From Candidatus Cloacimonadota bacterium (GTDB lineage: Bacteria > Cloacimonadota > Cloacimonadia > Cloacimonadales > Cloacimonadaceae): 7,936 nucleotides of DNA. The notes under the pieces are model-generated. The model saw only the letters and a program-made list of their open reading frames with translations, searched no databases and had not been told where the DNA came from. Positions 6,663-7,936 of the stretch are shown piece after piece. The position numbers were made by a program, and so were the translations under genes. The DNA lies in contig JAAYQD010000041.1 of assembly GCA_012519465.1 (NCBI GenBank), positions 1 to 7,936 on the forward strand, written 5' to 3'. Every line of letters starts with the position of its first letter. Positions within the stretch are counted from its first letter, which is position 1.

Positions 6663-6813
6663 CCTCCACGAATACTCCCTCTATATTACATAGGGAAACG
6701 CGGAGTATTTTCAAGAATGCCATTCAACGAGAAAGGCATATCAGGATGAACTGTATGCCGATGCAAAAAAGTAGTTATTATTGACCTTAGGCATATATTG
6801 CTGCCGCTGGTTT

Positions 6814-6876
6814 AGAGACCAGAGAACAATGAACAGGGTTCCGTGCCCGTTGTTCATCATTCATCGCACGCAGGGC
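6814..6876. repeat. 7-bp periodic tract with C at every seventh base
   Basis: Nine consecutive heptads all end in C: AGAGACC, AGAGAAC, AATGAAC, AGGGTTC, CGTGCCC, GTTGTTC, ATCATTC, ATCGCAC, GCAGGGC. Inside it ATGAACA/TGTTCAT can pair as a hairpin. Its sequence differs from the TAACCTC heptads but has the same period. Confidence 0.5.
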
Positions 6877-6893
6877 GAGTCCGCAACCTCTTG

Positions 6894-7082
6894 GTAACAC
6901 AGGCTTTAGCCGGTGGTTTCGCTGACTTTGGTCGGCTTTTATGAAACTATCCAGCGAGTAAAGCGAGATACCTTCAAACCACACTGTTCCCTGACACCTG
7001 GAACCTGATCCCTAAATTCTATAAGTCTTTTTATAACAACCGGTTAAAACCGGTGAAACCACCGGCTGAAAGCCAGTGTTAC
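6894..7082. repeat. 27/28-bp imperfect inverted repeat flanking a 134-bp core
   Basis: The left arm 6894-6920 starts GTAACACAGGCTTTAGCCGG. The right arm 7055-7082 is its reverse complement except for one substitution and one inserted base. The core (6921-7054) has the heptad tract at 6985-7019 and an ACCGG-rich stretch next to the right arm (7039-7054). There is no ORF for a transposase. The form resembles a decayed MITE-like or composite intergenic element, but I see no target duplication outside the arms. Confidence 0.75.
6985..7019. repeat. Degenerate 7-bp tandem repeat inside the inverted repeat
   Basis: Five in-phase heptads: TGTTCCC, TGACACC, TGGAACC, TGATCCC, TAAATTC. They share the T[GA]-initial, C-ending form of the 6569-6597 heptads. 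TGATCCC is also present, inverted, at 4775-4781. Confidence 0.6.
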
Positions 7083-7083
7083 T

Positions 7084-7156
7084 GCTCGCGCAGCGAGCTC
7101 TCCCCTAACCTCTGGTCTCTGCCCTCTGGCCTCTAACCTCTGCGAGCAGAGCGAGC
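7084..7156. repeat. Further hairpin-heptad copy, ending in a variant with a flipped arm
   Basis: The GCTCGC-GCA-GCGAGC hairpin (7084-7098) is followed by five heptads (TAACCTC, TGGTCTC, TGCCCTC, TGGCCTC, TAACCTC; 7105-7139) and then GCGAGC-AGA-GCGAGC (7142-7156). In this last element the left arm is the reverse complement of the usual GCTCGC, so the two halves are direct, not inverted, repeats and cannot form the hairpin. The unit has one heptad more than those at 6563-6662. Confidence 0.75.
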
Positions 7157-7164
7157 TCCCTAAA

Positions 7165-7292
7165 GAGTCTCAGAGAGACGATATTTCAGGTCAACTCCTG
7201 GTATACTAATACGTTACGAGTCTCGGAGAGACGGCACTTCAGGTCAAATTCAAGCGGGTGCAGCTCGCCTTCCAAATAAGTCTCAGATAGAA
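7165..7292. repeat. Dispersed GTCTC-NGA-GAGAC hairpin repeat, two copies plus a decayed third
   Basis: Copies at 7165-7194 and 7218-7247 are 30 bp long and share GAGTCTC, GAGAGACG and TTCAGGTCAA blocks, differing at four bases. Each contains a 5-bp perfect stem GTCTC/GAGAC around an AGA or GGA loop. A third start, AAGTCTCAGATAGAA (7278-7292), keeps the left half and has lost the pairing arm. Copy starts are 53 and 60 bp apart. They lie just downstream of the restriction specificity gene. Confidence 0.7.
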
Positions 7293-7342
7293 GTTCGGTT
7301 ATAAGCAGATTATAAAAGACATAGGGGGATAAGTCAAAATAA

Positions 7343-7936
7343 TCAGCTACTCCCTTCCCATAGTTTATTGACCCGGTCTTTTATCTTCTGTTCATAGAGA
7401 GTGATTAGCTGGCGGTTGGTGTCGATAAGTTTTTGTTCGTTCTCTATACGGTCAATGATGGCTTGCTGAATACTGAGATCGGGCACCGGAATCCGGAAAG
7501 TATTTATGAAACTTTTAGGTATTCTTTGTAACCCTCCAGTTCCCGTCATATTAGCTATTGCCGGAATTCTAAAATAGGGGCTAACGAGTAAGATGTAAAT
7601 CCATTGAGGCAGGATTTTATCTGTGCATCTAAAAACATAGTATTCACTTGAACCAAATCCTATTCCGTTCAATAAGTCTAAAGCTATTCCAGCTTTACCA
7701 TTCTCAAAGCAAGGAGTAACCTTGGCAAGGAGAATATCATTGTTTTTAAAATATGTGTAGCTACCAGATAGTAATTCCCCTATTGGTCTTGAGACTAAAG
7801 GAGTAAAAGTCATTCGATTAGTCAATAAATCGCTCATAGGAACAAAAGATACAGGCAGTTCACTTGAGAGATTAGAAACCTCTTTTTTTAAGGGATTTAT
7901 CACTGCTATTTTTTGAATCTCATACTGTTCCCACTC
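7343..7936 (-). CDS. hsdS: Type I restriction-modification specificity (S) domain, C-terminal part
   Basis: The frame is open through the right edge: before the GTG at 7903 it continues upstream as EWEQYEIQKIA, so 7903 is not the start and 197 residues are visible. WEQYEIQKIAVINPLKKE...VSFVPMSDL is the usual opening of a target-recognition domain. DILLAKVTPCFENGKAGIA, GFGSSEYYVFR and GTGGLQRIPKSFINTFRIPVPDLSIQQAIIDRIE are conserved S-subunit elements. A coiled-coil spacer follows (EQKLIDTNRQLITLYEQKIKDRVNKLW). S subunits direct DNA binding and target choice for the methylase and nuclease. It may be a separate hsdS or the tail of a methylase-specificity (HsdM-S) fusion, since LYEQKIKDRVNKLW endings occur in both. 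The gene is AT-richer than its neighbours, which fits horizontal transfer. No terminator is evident after the TGA. Confidence 0.88.
   Translation of the reverse strand, partial: EWEQYEIQKIAVINPLKKEVSNLSSELPVSFVPMSDLLTNRMTFTPLVSRPIGELLSGSYTYFKNNDILLAKVTPCFENGKAGIALDLLNGIGFGSSEYYVFRCTDKILPQWIYILLVSPYFRIPAIANMTGTGGLQRIPKSFINTFRIPVPDLSIQQAIIDRIENEQKLIDTNRQLITLYEQKIKDRVNKLWEGSS

Larger units (their letters stand above)
6433..7342. other. 910-bp gene-free region filled with repeats and hairpins
   Basis: I see no credible coding frame here; it is a mosaic of short repeats listed separately. Further stem-loops are GCACGC-TGT-GCGTGC (6527-6541), AATACTCC/GGAGTATT (6671-6678 and 6702-6709), enclosing a nested CCCT/AGGG stem, and GGCATA/TATGCC (6735-6740 and 6752-6757). 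The part between 6663 and 6813 has only these last two stems. No tRNA, CRISPR array, transposase fragment or target-site duplication was found. The region separates the CapA-fusion gene from the restriction specificity gene, both minus-strand. Confidence 0.7.

Noticed and set aside
6787..6984. Minus-strand open frame of 65 codons in the repeat region
   Set aside because: It runs through the heptad tract and one arm of the inverted repeat. Its NHRLKPVL-type peptide is what such repeats give when translated, and there is no ribosome binding site.
6551..7292. CRISPR-like array
   Set aside because: Repeats are short, of several unrelated families, with no constant repeat plus unique spacers of even length and no cas genes.

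Overview
The window looks like a bacterial chromosome segment from the FCB side of the tree, most likely Candidatus Cloacimonadota (Cloacimonas-like). The main support is the large secreted protease at 836-3523. It ends in a FlgD/type-IX-like C-terminal domain with a YPNPFNPSTTI motif and a GMYLYRM...KMLMLK terminus, a style common in Cloacimonadota and relatives. Phylum placement is inference. Coding DNA is of moderate GC by eye, except for the visibly AT-richer specificity-subunit gene at the right edge.

Layout, left to right. (1) 1-46, minus: possible first 15 codons of a gene leaving the window. (2) 257-691, minus: Hsp20 small heat-shock chaperone with a strong ribosome binding site, a promoter-like pair and its own terminator (201-226). 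(3) 836-3523, minus: M6-family (InhA-like) metalloprotease with HExxHxxGxxD, Ig/Fn3-like modules and a C-terminal sorting domain. Its 3' hairpin doubles as a CIRCE-like inverted repeat in front of hsp20. (4) 3544-3897, minus: an IscA/HesB-like A-type protein only 20 bp upstream of the protease, probably co-transcribed. (5) 4108-4680, plus: a lipoprotein of unknown family, divergent from (4), with a palindromic operator-like site between them. (6) 4855-6432, minus: a membrane-anchored fusion of an NlpC/P60 peptidoglycan hydrolase domain with a CapA/PgsA-type metallophosphoesterase-like domain. (7) 6433-7342: 910 bp without a credible gene, packed with several repeat families. (8) 7343-7936, minus: the C-terminal part of a type I restriction-modification specificity domain, open at the right edge.

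Most products have an envelope or stress theme: exported protease, lipoprotein, wall hydrolase/CapA fusion, chaperone and a possible Fe-S/metal carrier. They do not form one obvious pathway. The clearest structure not explained by genes is a degenerate 7-bp periodicity in the noncoding gaps (about 146-181, 4761-4816, 6563-6662, 6814-6876, 6985-7019, 7099-7141). In the large gap it is interleaved with perfect 6-bp-arm hairpins, a 27/28-bp inverted repeat and a GTCTC...GAGAC hairpin family. I found no complete undescribed defence or metabolic system. The best candidates for novelty are the heptad/hairpin repeat system and the NlpC/P60-CapA fusion.
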